The position numbers and the translations under genes are program-made. Positions 25,484-32,243 of a stretch of DNA of 64,000 nt are shown here, piece by piece; positions within the stretch are counted from its first letter, which is position 1; the number at the start of each line of letters is the position of its first letter. This DNA comes from UMGS1470 sp051889215 (GTDB lineage Bacteria > Bacillota > Clostridia > Christensenellales > UBA1242). The notes beneath the pieces are model-generated. The model ran no database searches. It was given only the letters and a program-made list of their open reading frames with translations, and was not told the DNA's origin. Where the stretch lies: positions 11,306 to 75,305 of the forward strand of contig JBJFDC010000006.1 in assembly GCA_051889215.1 (NCBI GenBank), in the 5' to 3' direction.

Positions 25484-26632
25484 ATGAAAACAGATTTAAA
25501 TATTGACGAACTTGGCGTCTATGAATTGAGAGAACTTGCAAGAAAATTGGGCGTAAAAAGTCCAACAACAAAAAAAATTGGGCAACTAAAAGAAGAAATC
25601 AAATTGATTCAAAGTGGACAAATGAAGGGGGTCAACACAAACAAAATTGGCAGACCACCAAAGTCTTTGACGCGTCAAGCGGGCGACATTTCTGCATTTT
25701 TTATTCCTCATGACATTTCTGCTTTGATTCACGAAGAATCAAAAGATTTGAGCGAGGAAGAATTGAATTTGAAAAAGCTTATTTTCAAAACCAACGTTCA
25801 ATCATTTGACGAAGAAGATTTTGCAAACGGATATTTGAGAAAAACCGATGCAAATCATTTCTATTTTTGGTCTCAAAGCAGAAATTGTTTCAAAAAAGAT
25901 TTATTGGTTTATGTGACCGATGCTTTTGCAGATGAATATGCGCTCAGAGTTGGCGATTTTGTTCAAACAAAAATTGAAAAATACGAAGAAAATAACTATG
26001 CCATTGCAAACAAAATTATTCGCGTTAATGGCGAGCAATATGAGGCGGGCAAGAGAATTGAACCGGTTGACTTGGGAAAATTGAGTCTGCCAAATGTGGC
26101 AATGGACATTATGTTTGGAGAACAAATGAACAAGGGTGGCCGTGCGATTGCTGTGTTTGATGACAGGGCACATATGTCAACCATAATTGACTATGCAAAA
26201 ACACAAGCTGAAAAAGGTTTTCGCGTTGTTGTTTGTGGGTGTGAAACACCTCCAGAATTATTTTCTTGTGTGACAAATCCAAACATTGAACTTTTTATAT
26301 CGAGATTTGGAGACGGACTAAAAGGTTCTTACAACACAATTATCAATGCACTAAATCACGCACAATCACTTGCTTGCGACCATAAAGATGTTGTCGTAAT
26401 CATGTATGACACAATGGGATTGCTTGAAACAATGAAAATGTATTTTGAATCCATTGGTCAACATCAAGTGAACGGGACACAACTGACAAAGTCGATATTT
26501 GGAATGGGTGGCAACTTTGAAGGACTTGCATCAATTTCAACCATTGCTTGCATGTTGAAAAACGAATATCATGAAGATTTTGTCAAAAAAGAGCTGGAGA
26601 GAGTTGCTTCTTGTGTTGTTGGCAACTATTAA
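25484..26632 (+). CDS. Rho-family protein lacking the P-loop (pseudo-Rho)
   Basis: A 382-residue relative of the transcription termination factor Rho. A Rho N-terminal helical domain (about 8-40; YELRELARKLGVKS) is followed by the RNA-binding cold-shock-like fold (about 118-180; GYLRKTDANHFYFW...LRVGDFV). A domain aligning with the Rho ATPase follows (about 200-382). Where Rho has the Walker A APPKAGKT, this protein has AVFDDRAHMS (about residue 222); DERPEE is replaced by GCETPPE (about 252); the Walker B-like VVVIMYDT keeps an Asp. The Rho motif GARN.EEGGSLTIIATAL is recognisable as GMGGNFEGLASISTIACML near 345. The protein then ends without the arginine-finger and C-terminal regions. It is uninterrupted, with SD-like GAGATGTGAG, so it looks maintained and not decayed. 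Confidence 0.8.
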   Translation: MKTDLNIDELGVYELRELARKLGVKSPTTKKIGQLKEEIKLIQSGQMKGVNTNKIGRPPKSLTRQAGDISAFFIPHDISALIHEESKDLSEEELNLKKLIFKTNVQSFDEEDFANGYLRKTDANHFYFWSQSRNCFKKDLLVYVTDAFADEYALRVGDFVQTKIEKYEENNYAIANKIIRVNGEQYEAGKRIEPVDLGKLSLPNVAMDIMFGEQMNKGGRAIAVFDDRAHMSTIIDYAKTQAEKGFRVVVCGCETPPELFSCVTNPNIELFISRFGDGLKGSYNTIINALNHAQSLACDHKDVVVIMYDTMGLLETMKMYFESIGQHQVNGTQLTKSIFGMGGNFEGLASISTIACMLKNEYHEDFVKKELERVASCVVGNY

Positions 26633-26649
26633 TTAATTGTTTTAATTAA

Positions 26650-26678
26650 TTGACTTATTATTTATTTATACTTAAAAT
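26650..26678 (+). promoter_or_regulatory. Promoter of the lipoprotein gene at 26726
   Basis: TTGACT (26650-26655), 17-bp spacer, TAAAAT (26673-26678), then a small GTAAGT/ACTTAC hairpin (26697-26712) and the SD GGAGA before the ATG. Confidence 0.5.
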
Positions 26679-26725
26679 AATGTTTATGATTTTTGAGTAA
26701 GTTCATACTTACAAATGGAGAGAAA

Positions 26726-28045
26726 ATGAAAAAGTTTATACCCGTTTTGGTCATGATGCTTTTTGCAACAATCGCGTTGTTTGCAGGTTGTTCTTCATCA
26801 ACGCCAACACCAAATCAAAACGACCCAGTTTATGGCAATGGAGGACTTTCGGTCATCAAAGGTGATTATATCTATTATGTTAATGGATATGAAAGCAACG
26901 AAACAACAAAACAAACGCATGCAAACAAAGAGGGACAAGTTGAAGTTTCTTCAATTTATGTTGCAAAACTTCAAAATGGTGTTTTGACAGATAAAAAACA
27001 ACTCGTTTCAAAAGTTGGCGGATTTGAATATTCCGACCTATATATTTTTGGAGATAGATTATACTTTTTGTCGCCAAACACAAAAAAAGATGACACTGGT
27101 GAAATCAGGAGCGACATCATCACTCTTTGTTCAATCAAGTTTGATGGTTCAAAACTAACAGAAATATTCACACCTGAACAATACTCTTCCGGGGCATTCT
27201 CAATGAAAGAAGTTGACGGCAAAATTTATGCTTTTGTTTATGATGGCTCAAAACTTTCTCAAATTGAAATAAGCAACAAAAACAAAGTGACTGTTGTTGC
27301 AGAAGGTGTGACGAGTTTTGCAACATCACGAGACAAAACCTGCTATTCTGAAAATGCACAAAAAACACTCGACTCTTCGCTTGACGGATTTTTGTTTTAC
27401 TCGCGTTCAAGAAATGAACAAGAAGGAAAGAATGAGGGCATTGGCGGAAACATTTTGGAAAAATATGATATTGTTTCAGGTCAAAAAACAATCATTTCTT
27501 CAAATATAAACACAACAACTCAAGTCACAAATGTTGAGGGTGGAAGACTTTTCTACAAAAAAGGGGATTGTTATTATTCTTCAGACAGCAGTTTTTCAAG
27601 CGAACTTCGACATTCTTATGTTGCTGTTGACTCATTTATTCCACTTGGAAAAGGTGAAAGTGGCGAAGAACTTGGAGTCGTTGTGAAATACAATTCAAAA
27701 TTCTATCTGCAAAAACTCACCGATTCGGTTATCCCAGCCGATGCTTTGAGTGACAAAGATTTGACCATTATCTCACAAGACCAAGATGTGCTCATTGCAA
27801 AAGATGCAAATTCAAATATTTTGGCGATTTCAACAAAAGACAAGTCGGCAACCACAATATTCGAAAACACAGACGAACAAACTCTTGGCGACAAGTTTGA
27901 TTATGATGGAAGATATTTGATAATGCTGGGAAGCGTAAAAGAATATAAATCAAATTATTCATTTTTGATTGACACATATGGGTCTGTTGGCGGGCAAACA
28001 GGTGCAACTCAAATTGGAACATTGATTGATTCAGACAAAGAATAG
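26726..28045 (+). CDS. Lipoprotein with beta-propeller-like (DUF5050-like) repeats
   Basis: A 439-residue exported lipoprotein. The signal peptide (MKKFIPVLVMMLFATIALFAGC) ends in a clear lipobox with Cys22 (LFAGC), followed by a Ser/Thr/Pro linker. The remainder consists of short beta-rich repeats such as GDYIYYVNGYE, GDRLYFLSP and DGKIYAFVYDGSKL, which resemble DUF5050-type propeller blades. No catalytic motif is seen; a scaffold or sensing role is possible. The ATG at 26726 was preferred over 26693 because it has the SD GGAGA and gives a proper signal peptide. A terminator follows at 28054. Confidence 0.75.
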   Translation: MKKFIPVLVMMLFATIALFAGCSSSTPTPNQNDPVYGNGGLSVIKGDYIYYVNGYESNETTKQTHANKEGQVEVSSIYVAKLQNGVLTDKKQLVSKVGGFEYSDLYIFGDRLYFLSPNTKKDDTGEIRSDIITLCSIKFDGSKLTEIFTPEQYSSGAFSMKEVDGKIYAFVYDGSKLSQIEISNKNKVTVVAEGVTSFATSRDKTCYSENAQKTLDSSLDGFLFYSRSRNEQEGKNEGIGGNILEKYDIVSGQKTIISSNINTTTQVTNVEGGRLFYKKGDCYYSSDSSFSSELRHSYVAVDSFIPLGKGESGEELGVVVKYNSKFYLQKLTDSVIPADALSDKDLTIISQDQDVLIAKDANSNILAISTKDKSATTIFENTDEQTLGDKFDYDGRYLIMLGSVKEYKSNYSFLIDTYGSVGGQTGATQIGTLIDSDKE

Positions 28046-28053
28046 AAAACAAA

Positions 28054-28081
28054 ACAACTCAATAAAACGAGTTGTTTTTTT
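28054..28081 (+). terminator. Intrinsic terminator after the lipoprotein gene
   Basis: ACAACTC/GAGTTGT (28054-28060 with 28069-28075), 8-nt loop, followed by TTTTTT. Confidence 0.8.
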
Positions 28082-28149
28082 ATTTGTGTTGTTTTTAAAA
28101 TTCTTTTTTTTATTTTAAATTTTAATGTTTTATTTCAATTTATAAATAT

Positions 28150-28167
28150 ATTCGACAATATTCTACA
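28150..28167 (-). promoter_or_regulatory. Tandem Spo0A boxes upstream of spo0A
   Basis: Read on the minus strand, TGTAGAATATTGTCGAAT contains a perfect 0A box TGTCGAA (28151-28157) and a one-mismatch box TGTAGAA (28161-28167) whose starts are exactly 10 bp apart. Head-to-tail boxes with this spacing bind a Spo0A dimer in Bacillus (abrB promoter). They are about 110 bp upstream of the spo0A start. Confidence 0.6.
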
Positions 28168-28245
28168 CATATCACACAAATTTGGCAAAAGAGTAAAAAA
28201 TAAAACAACCGATTTTATATTTTTTGGCACAAATTCGTGATATTC

Positions 28246-28273
28246 TTTCCTCGTAGAAAAAACATGGAGGAAA
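28246..28273 (+). promoter_or_regulatory. Hairpin covering the spo0A ribosome binding site
   Basis: TTTCCTC (28246-28252) pairs with GAGGAAA (28267-28273) around a 14-nt loop. The right arm includes the SD of spo0A (GGAGG, 28266-28270). It lacks a U-tract, so it would affect translation, not termination. Confidence 0.4.
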
Positions 28274-28275
28274 AA

Positions 28276-29043
28276 ATGGAAACAAAAAAACAAAAAGTAA
28301 AAATTTTGATTGCTGATGCGAGTGAGGAATCGAGGAATATGCTCGTGAATCATTTTTCAAAATCTGACAGATTTGAAATTGTGGGTTCGTCAAGCGACGG
28401 CCAAGAAGTTCTGGACACAATTCTAAATAACAGTGTTGACGTTGTTGTGATGGACGTTGTCCTGACGGGGATTGACGGATTTGAAGTTTTGGAGGAGGCA
28501 AAAAAGCATGCCAACATCACATCAAAATTCATCATTGAATCAAACCTAACTCATGATGGATTTGTGACAAAAGCGACAATGCTGGGGGCGAACTATTTTA
28601 TTGCCAAACCAATCAACTGCGCTGTCATTGAGAAAAGGGCTTTGGAACTTGTTGAGAACAAGACACCACAAAGCAATGTAAACAAAATGGGCAGTCGCCA
28701 GCTTGAAGAAAAAATTTCCAACATCTTTATTACGGTTGGCATACCGGCTCACATAAAAGGTTATCAGTTTTTGCGTGAGGCGATAAAACTCGCGATTGAC
28801 AGTCCAGAAATCATAAATTCAATAACCAAAAAATTGTATCCGACCATTGCAGACAAATATTCAACTTCTTCAAGCAAGGTTGAGCGCGCAATAAGACATG
28901 CGATTGAGGTTGCATGGAATCGGGGCAAGATTGAAAATATAAACTCAATTTTTGGTCTCAAAGTGTATAATTCCAACGAAAAACCAACCAACGGTGAGTT
29001 TATTGCTCTTGTCGCTGACAAAATGTTGATTGAAGGGGCATAA
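28276..29043 (+). CDS. spo0A: Stage 0 sporulation protein A (response regulator)
   Basis: Spo0A is the master transcription factor for sporulation entry, activated by phosphorylation. The 255 residues form a receiver domain (about 8-125) with the phospho-acceptor Asp60 (VVVMDVVL) and Lys111 (IAKP), then the Spo0A-specific DNA-binding domain (about 145-255; TVGIPAHIKGYQFLREAI and SSSKVERAIRHAIEVAW). The second acidic residue of the Mg2+ pocket is missing: IADDN of other Spo0A proteins reads IADAS (Asp14 kept, Ala15). The ATG at 28276 was chosen for the SD GGAGG at spacing 5; an ATG at 28264 overlaps that SD. Tandem 0A boxes upstream suggest autoregulation. Confidence 0.95.
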   Translation: METKKQKVKILIADASEESRNMLVNHFSKSDRFEIVGSSSDGQEVLDTILNNSVDVVVMDVVLTGIDGFEVLEEAKKHANITSKFIIESNLTHDGFVTKATMLGANYFIAKPINCAVIEKRALELVENKTPQSNVNKMGSRQLEEKISNIFITVGIPAHIKGYQFLREAIKLAIDSPEIINSITKKLYPTIADKYSTSSSKVERAIRHAIEVAWNRGKIENINSIFGLKVYNSNEKPTNGEFIALVADKMLIEGA

Positions 29044-29117
29044 ACACATTATTTTTGATGAAGTTTGAAAATATAAAAAACCTTTTTAAAAAAATTTTTA
29101 TAACATATTAAAAATAG

Positions 29118-29146
29118 TTGCATATTATATTTAAAATTGATATTAT
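29118..29146 (+). promoter_or_regulatory. Promoter of the zinc-ribbon/acidic protein gene
   Basis: TTGCAT (29118-29123), 17-bp spacer, TATTAT (29141-29146), 47 bases before the ATG at 29194. Confidence 0.6.
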
Positions 29147-29193
29147 CTCAACATAAAAACCAATATAATAAAACATTTTTTAAAGAGGTGTTT

Positions 29194-29709
29194 ATGGCAG
29201 CAAAACCAGTATATGTCAGATGTCCAAGATGCGAACTCAACTACATCAAAAAAGGTGAAAAACTTTGTTCGGTTTGCAAAAGCGAACTTGATGGAACAAG
29301 TGAACTTGACGAACTCGACCTCGAGTATTGCCCAGTTTGCAAAACAAACTATATTCAACCTGACGAAATCATGTGTGCAACTTGCGCAAAAGAACGCTCT
29401 CTTGACTCAAATTTTCAAGGTGACGAATATGAGAATGACGAGTGGGACGAATATATCAATGCCAAAGACACAGACGGCTATGAAGAAGATGATGACGATG
29501 ATCTCACTCAAGTTCATGATGCCGACGACGATGATGATTTGATGGGTTCGGACGATCTTCCTTTGGAACTTGAAGACGACTTTGATGAAGATTCTGACGA
29601 AGACGACGAAGAAGATGAAGACGAAGACGATGATGACTTGGAGTTTGACCCCGCAGACGATGACGACCTTGACGAAGAAGATGAAGACGATGAAGATATC
29701 GATGACTAA
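29194..29709 (+). CDS. Twin zinc-ribbon protein with a long polyacidic tail
   Basis: A 171-residue protein of two parts. Residues ~1-70 contain four CxxC knuckles (RCPRCEL, CSVCKS, CPVCKT, CATCAK) that pair into two small zinc ribbons. Residues ~75-171 are almost all Asp and Glu (for example EEDDDDDL, DEDDEEDEDEDDDDLEF) and must be disordered and highly negative. I know no named family for this combination. Similar fusions act in rRNA or RNA-polymerase contexts, or as DNA/nucleic-acid mimics, but nothing here decides. The start at 29194 is chosen for the SD AGAGGTG. It lies between spo0A and veg and has its own promoter and terminator. DNA of the tail is low-complexity GA(A/T/C) repeats. Confidence 0.75.
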   Translation: MAAKPVYVRCPRCELNYIKKGEKLCSVCKSELDGTSELDELDLEYCPVCKTNYIQPDEIMCATCAKERSLDSNFQGDEYENDEWDEYINAKDTDGYEEDDDDDLTQVHDADDDDDLMGSDDLPLELEDDFDEDSDEDDEEDEDEDDDDLEFDPADDDDLDEEDEDDEDIDD

Positions 29710-29711
29710 TT

Positions 29712-29732
29712 AATCCCGCAAAGGGATTTTTT
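29712..29732 (+). terminator. Intrinsic terminator after the zinc-ribbon gene
   Basis: AATCCC/GGGATT (29712-29717 with 29723-29728) followed by TTTT, three bases after the stop codon. Confidence 0.7.
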
Positions 29733-29781
29733 AGTGTGTTTAAATCTCAACTTTTTTGGCAAAAATTGTTTGAGGTGAAAA

Positions 29782-30021
29782 ATGAAAAAAAATTTGTTAT
29801 CGCTTTCAGAGGTGAAAGACCAAATCCTTGCACTAAAAGGCGAGAATGTGAAACTTACAATCAATCGCGGAAGAAAAAGGATTGAAAAAATGGTGGCGAC
29901 CATTGACTCTTGTTATCCAAGTGTATTCACAGTTAAAACAGATGAGACCCAAACAAACAGCATACAAACATTTTCATATTCAGATGTTTTGTGTGGCGAT
30001 GTGAAAGTATCAACAAAATAA
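29782..30021 (+). CDS. veg: Veg family protein
   Basis: A 79-residue basic protein matching the Veg family (SH3-like barrel, DUF1021): LSLSEVKDQILALKGENVKLTINRGRKRI at the N-terminus and SIQTFSYSDVLCGDVK at the end. In Bacillus subtilis Veg is highly expressed in vegetative cells and stimulates biofilm gene expression. In Clostridia veg commonly precedes the SPOCS/LysM gene, as here. TGAGGTG gives a good SD before ATG 29782. Confidence 0.93.
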   Translation: MKKNLLSLSEVKDQILALKGENVKLTINRGRKRIEKMVATIDSCYPSVFTVKTDETQTNSIQTFSYSDVLCGDVKVSTK

Positions 30022-30046
30022 TTTTTAATTTTTGGTTCTAAAAACA

Positions 30047-30094
30047 AAAAATCCTCTATACATTATTACAAAGTCAAATGTGTGGAGGGTTTTT
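30047..30094 (+). terminator. Terminator-like hairpin that contains the RBS of the SPOCS-LysM gene
   Basis: An 18-bp uninterrupted stem, AAAAATCCTCTATACATT (30047-30064) with AATGTGTGGAGGGTTTTT (30077-30094), includes three G-U pairs and has a 12-nt loop. The right arm contains the SD GGAGGG (30084-30089), and the U-tract runs to 30094, four bases before the GTG start. It could end read-through from veg and hide the SD in such transcripts. Confidence 0.65.
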
Positions 30095-30097
30095 ATT

Positions 30098-31621
30098 GTG
30101 GCAGAAACAAACCAAAAAATTTCAGTCGTAAACAAAAGAATGCTTGGAAGCGTTCAAAATAATATTGAATGCAGAATTTCATCAATGGAACAAAAAGTTG
30201 TTGGCTTATTGATGTCGTCAGCAAAAGTCGAAGTGACGGGCTGCGAACCGCTTGTTAAAGAAGCCAATGTTTCGGGGAAAGTCATTATTGACATCTTATA
30301 TAAGAGCGAAAATGACGAAATTGCTTCGGCAACCAGTGCTTTTGCTTTTTCGACCAAAGTTGAAGGGGATTTTGAGCCAAGCATCTACACGGTCGCGACA
30401 GCGGAAATTGAAGATTGTCAAATCGATGGCGTCAGTGAAGATGAGGTTAGATTTGTCGTCACTTCAACAATCAATGTTTTGGGTTATCCTCAAACCGAAC
30501 TTGAAGTTGCAAGTTCCAACGATGACTGCTGTGTAAAAATGTCGCATAACAGTGCCACAAGACTCACAAAGACCTCCAATCAAAAATTATCCGACACCTT
30601 GACATTTGATTTAAAAGACAAAATCAAAAAAGTGTTAAGAGTCGATGTTCAAACAATTTGCAAAGATGTTCAAGCGGGAAACGGTTATGTGTCACTTTGT
30701 GGCGAAGATTTGGTTGATGTTCTCTATGTTGAGGACGATGTTGAACCAAAACTAAAAAGCGCGTCATTCGTTCATCAATTTGGTGAAGAACTCGAGGTTG
30801 GAGGTGTCACAAAAGACAGTCTCATCGATCAGTTTATATCGCTAAATTACGATGGTGTCACAAACACACTTGAACAAAATGAAGAGGGGACAAAAATTGT
30901 TGTAAATCGCGAGGCCAATGTCCAAATATGCGCTTTTGAGAAATTTGATTTTGAGACCATTGAAGATGTGTATTCATTAACTCACACAACACTTGTTTCA
31001 ACAAACTCTTATGAATATCTCGCACCTCAAAAACAGATGTTTTTCCAAAATAAAATTGATGGCACAGTGACGGCTGGAGACAACACTCCAAGAATTGACA
31101 AAGTGCTTGAAAACTCCGCCAACATGTTAAAAGTGGTTGCGTCCTATGTCCAAGACGATGAAATTGTTATTCAAGGGACAATGCAGACAACAGTGCTATA
31201 TCTCAATGATGAAAATTCAAGCATTGAGTCCATTGAAGTCGAAATCCCATATGAGGTCAAACAACGCATTGAAGAAATTGATGGCGCAATGATTGATGTG
31301 AAGTGTGCAGTTGATAATGTCGATGTTGTTGCAAAACGAGGAAAAGACATTTTTGTTGAGGCAGAAGTCAAAACCTATGTTGGGGTATATTCAACTCAAA
31401 CCGGTGCCGCAATCACCAAAGTTGAACTCCAAGATGAACTTCCACCAAAAACAGGTGCGATGGAAATATATTTTGCAACCGCAGGGCAAACACTTTGGGA
31501 TATCGCGAAAGAAATGGTTGAAGATGTTGAGACTCTCGCCAAATTTAATCCCGAACTTCCTCAAGTCATGACGGGAGAAGAAAAAATTGTATGCTATAGA
31601 AAGAAAAGTATAAACTTTTAG
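30098..31621 (+). CDS. SPOCS (DUF3794) domain protein with C-terminal LysM
   Basis: A 507-residue protein with repeated SPOCS/DUF3794 modules across about residues 25-440. Recurring patterns include KVIIDILYKSENDEIAS and FSTKVEGDF, later QGTMQTTVLYLNDEN and EVEIPYEVKQRI. A LysM peptidoglycan-binding domain sits near the end (about 455-500; AGQTLWDIAKEMVEDVETL). Such proteins are localised to the spore envelope in Clostridia and Bacillus (SafA/SpoVID-like roles); the exact role is inference. The GTG at 30098 was chosen because GGAGGG lies 8 bases upstream; the longer frame from 30032 has no SD. It is immediately downstream of veg and upstream of spoIIR. Confidence 0.85.
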   Translation: MAETNQKISVVNKRMLGSVQNNIECRISSMEQKVVGLLMSSAKVEVTGCEPLVKEANVSGKVIIDILYKSENDEIASATSAFAFSTKVEGDFEPSIYTVATAEIEDCQIDGVSEDEVRFVVTSTINVLGYPQTELEVASSNDDCCVKMSHNSATRLTKTSNQKLSDTLTFDLKDKIKKVLRVDVQTICKDVQAGNGYVSLCGEDLVDVLYVEDDVEPKLKSASFVHQFGEELEVGGVTKDSLIDQFISLNYDGVTNTLEQNEEGTKIVVNREANVQICAFEKFDFETIEDVYSLTHTTLVSTNSYEYLAPQKQMFFQNKIDGTVTAGDNTPRIDKVLENSANMLKVVASYVQDDEIVIQGTMQTTVLYLNDENSSIESIEVEIPYEVKQRIEEIDGAMIDVKCAVDNVDVVAKRGKDIFVEAEVKTYVGVYSTQTGAAITKVELQDELPPKTGAMEIYFATAGQTLWDIAKEMVEDVETLAKFNPELPQVMTGEEKIVCYRKKSINF

Positions 31622-31644
31622 AGTATAAATAAAATAATAGAGTC

Positions 31645-31703
31645 AATAATCCTTCTTGAAAAAAGCTTGCCTTTTTGGCAAGCCAAAAGAGGGGTTATTT
31701 TTT
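31645..31703 (+). terminator. Two-part hairpin with U-tract overlapping the spoIIR RBS
   Basis: An outer stem AATAATCCTTCTT/AAGAGGGGTTATT (31645-31657 with 31687-31699; 13 bp with two G-U pairs) encloses a perfect inner hairpin GCTTGCC-TTTTT-GGCAAGC (31665-31683). The outer right arm contains the SD GAGGGG, and TTTTTT reaches the ATG at 31704. It could both end the upstream transcript and block spoIIR translation on read-through RNA. Confidence 0.6.
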
Positions 31704-32243
31704 ATGAGAAAAGTTGTTATTGCAGTGTTGATTGTTGTCATTGGGGTGACTTTTGTTTTGTTTTCAACAAAAAAGACCGAACCGAATGAAGAGTATTTGA
31801 GAATACATATTCGTGCCAATTCAAACCTTGATGTTGACCAAAATGTAAAATATATAATAAAGGATAAAGTGGTTGAATATCTCATTCCAATCCTTTGCGA
31901 CTGCGAAACAAAAGAACAGGCCGAGAGTGCTTTGCAAAAAAATTTTCAAGGAATTGAAGCGGTCGCCGACTCAATTCTCAAACAAAATGGTTTTTCTTAT
32001 TCTTCTCATGCAAAACTTTGCAATGAATATTTTCCGACGAGAAGTTATCAAGACCTCACGCTTGACGAGGGCTTTTATGATGCGTTGATTTTGGAACTTG
32101 GACAAGCAAAGGGCGATAATTGGTGGTGTGTTGTATATCCTCCGTTATGTTTTGTGTCAACCAACCCGACAGGAGAAGGAGTTGTGTATAAATCCAAAAT
32201 TTTGCACATAATAAACAAAATTCTTGGTCGGGAGGAAACATGA
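31704..32243 (+). CDS. spoIIR: Stage II sporulation protein R
   Basis: SpoIIR is secreted from the forespore and triggers SpoIIGA to process pro-sigma-E in the mother cell. The 179 residues begin with a hydrophobic export segment (about 3-20) and then carry the family hallmarks LRIHIRANSNLDVDQNVKYIIKD and ALILELGQAKGDNWWCVVYPPLC. The ATG at 31704 follows SD GAGGGG. Its stop overlaps the sleB start by 4 bases (ATGA), giving a spoIIR-sleB-ypeB operon. In Bacillus spoIIR is forespore-specific (sigma-F); I could not place a convincing sigma-F promoter here. Confidence 0.93.
   Translation: MRKVVIAVLIVVIGVTFVLFSTKKTEPNEEYLRIHIRANSNLDVDQNVKYIIKDKVVEYLIPILCDCETKEQAESALQKNFQGIEAVADSILKQNGFSYSSHAKLCNEYFPTRSYQDLTLDEGFYDALILELGQAKGDNWWCVVYPPLCFVSTNPTGEGVVYKSKILHIINKILGREET

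Noticed and set aside
26631..26651. AATTAATT inverted repeat after the Rho-like gene as a terminator
   Set aside because: The stem is only A/T pairs and has no U-tract; it overlaps the next promoter's -35 box and may be chance.
29480..29709. Low-complexity GA-rich DNA as a non-coding repeat
   Set aside because: It is in frame with the zinc-ribbon gene and encodes its acidic tail, ending at a stop followed by a terminator.
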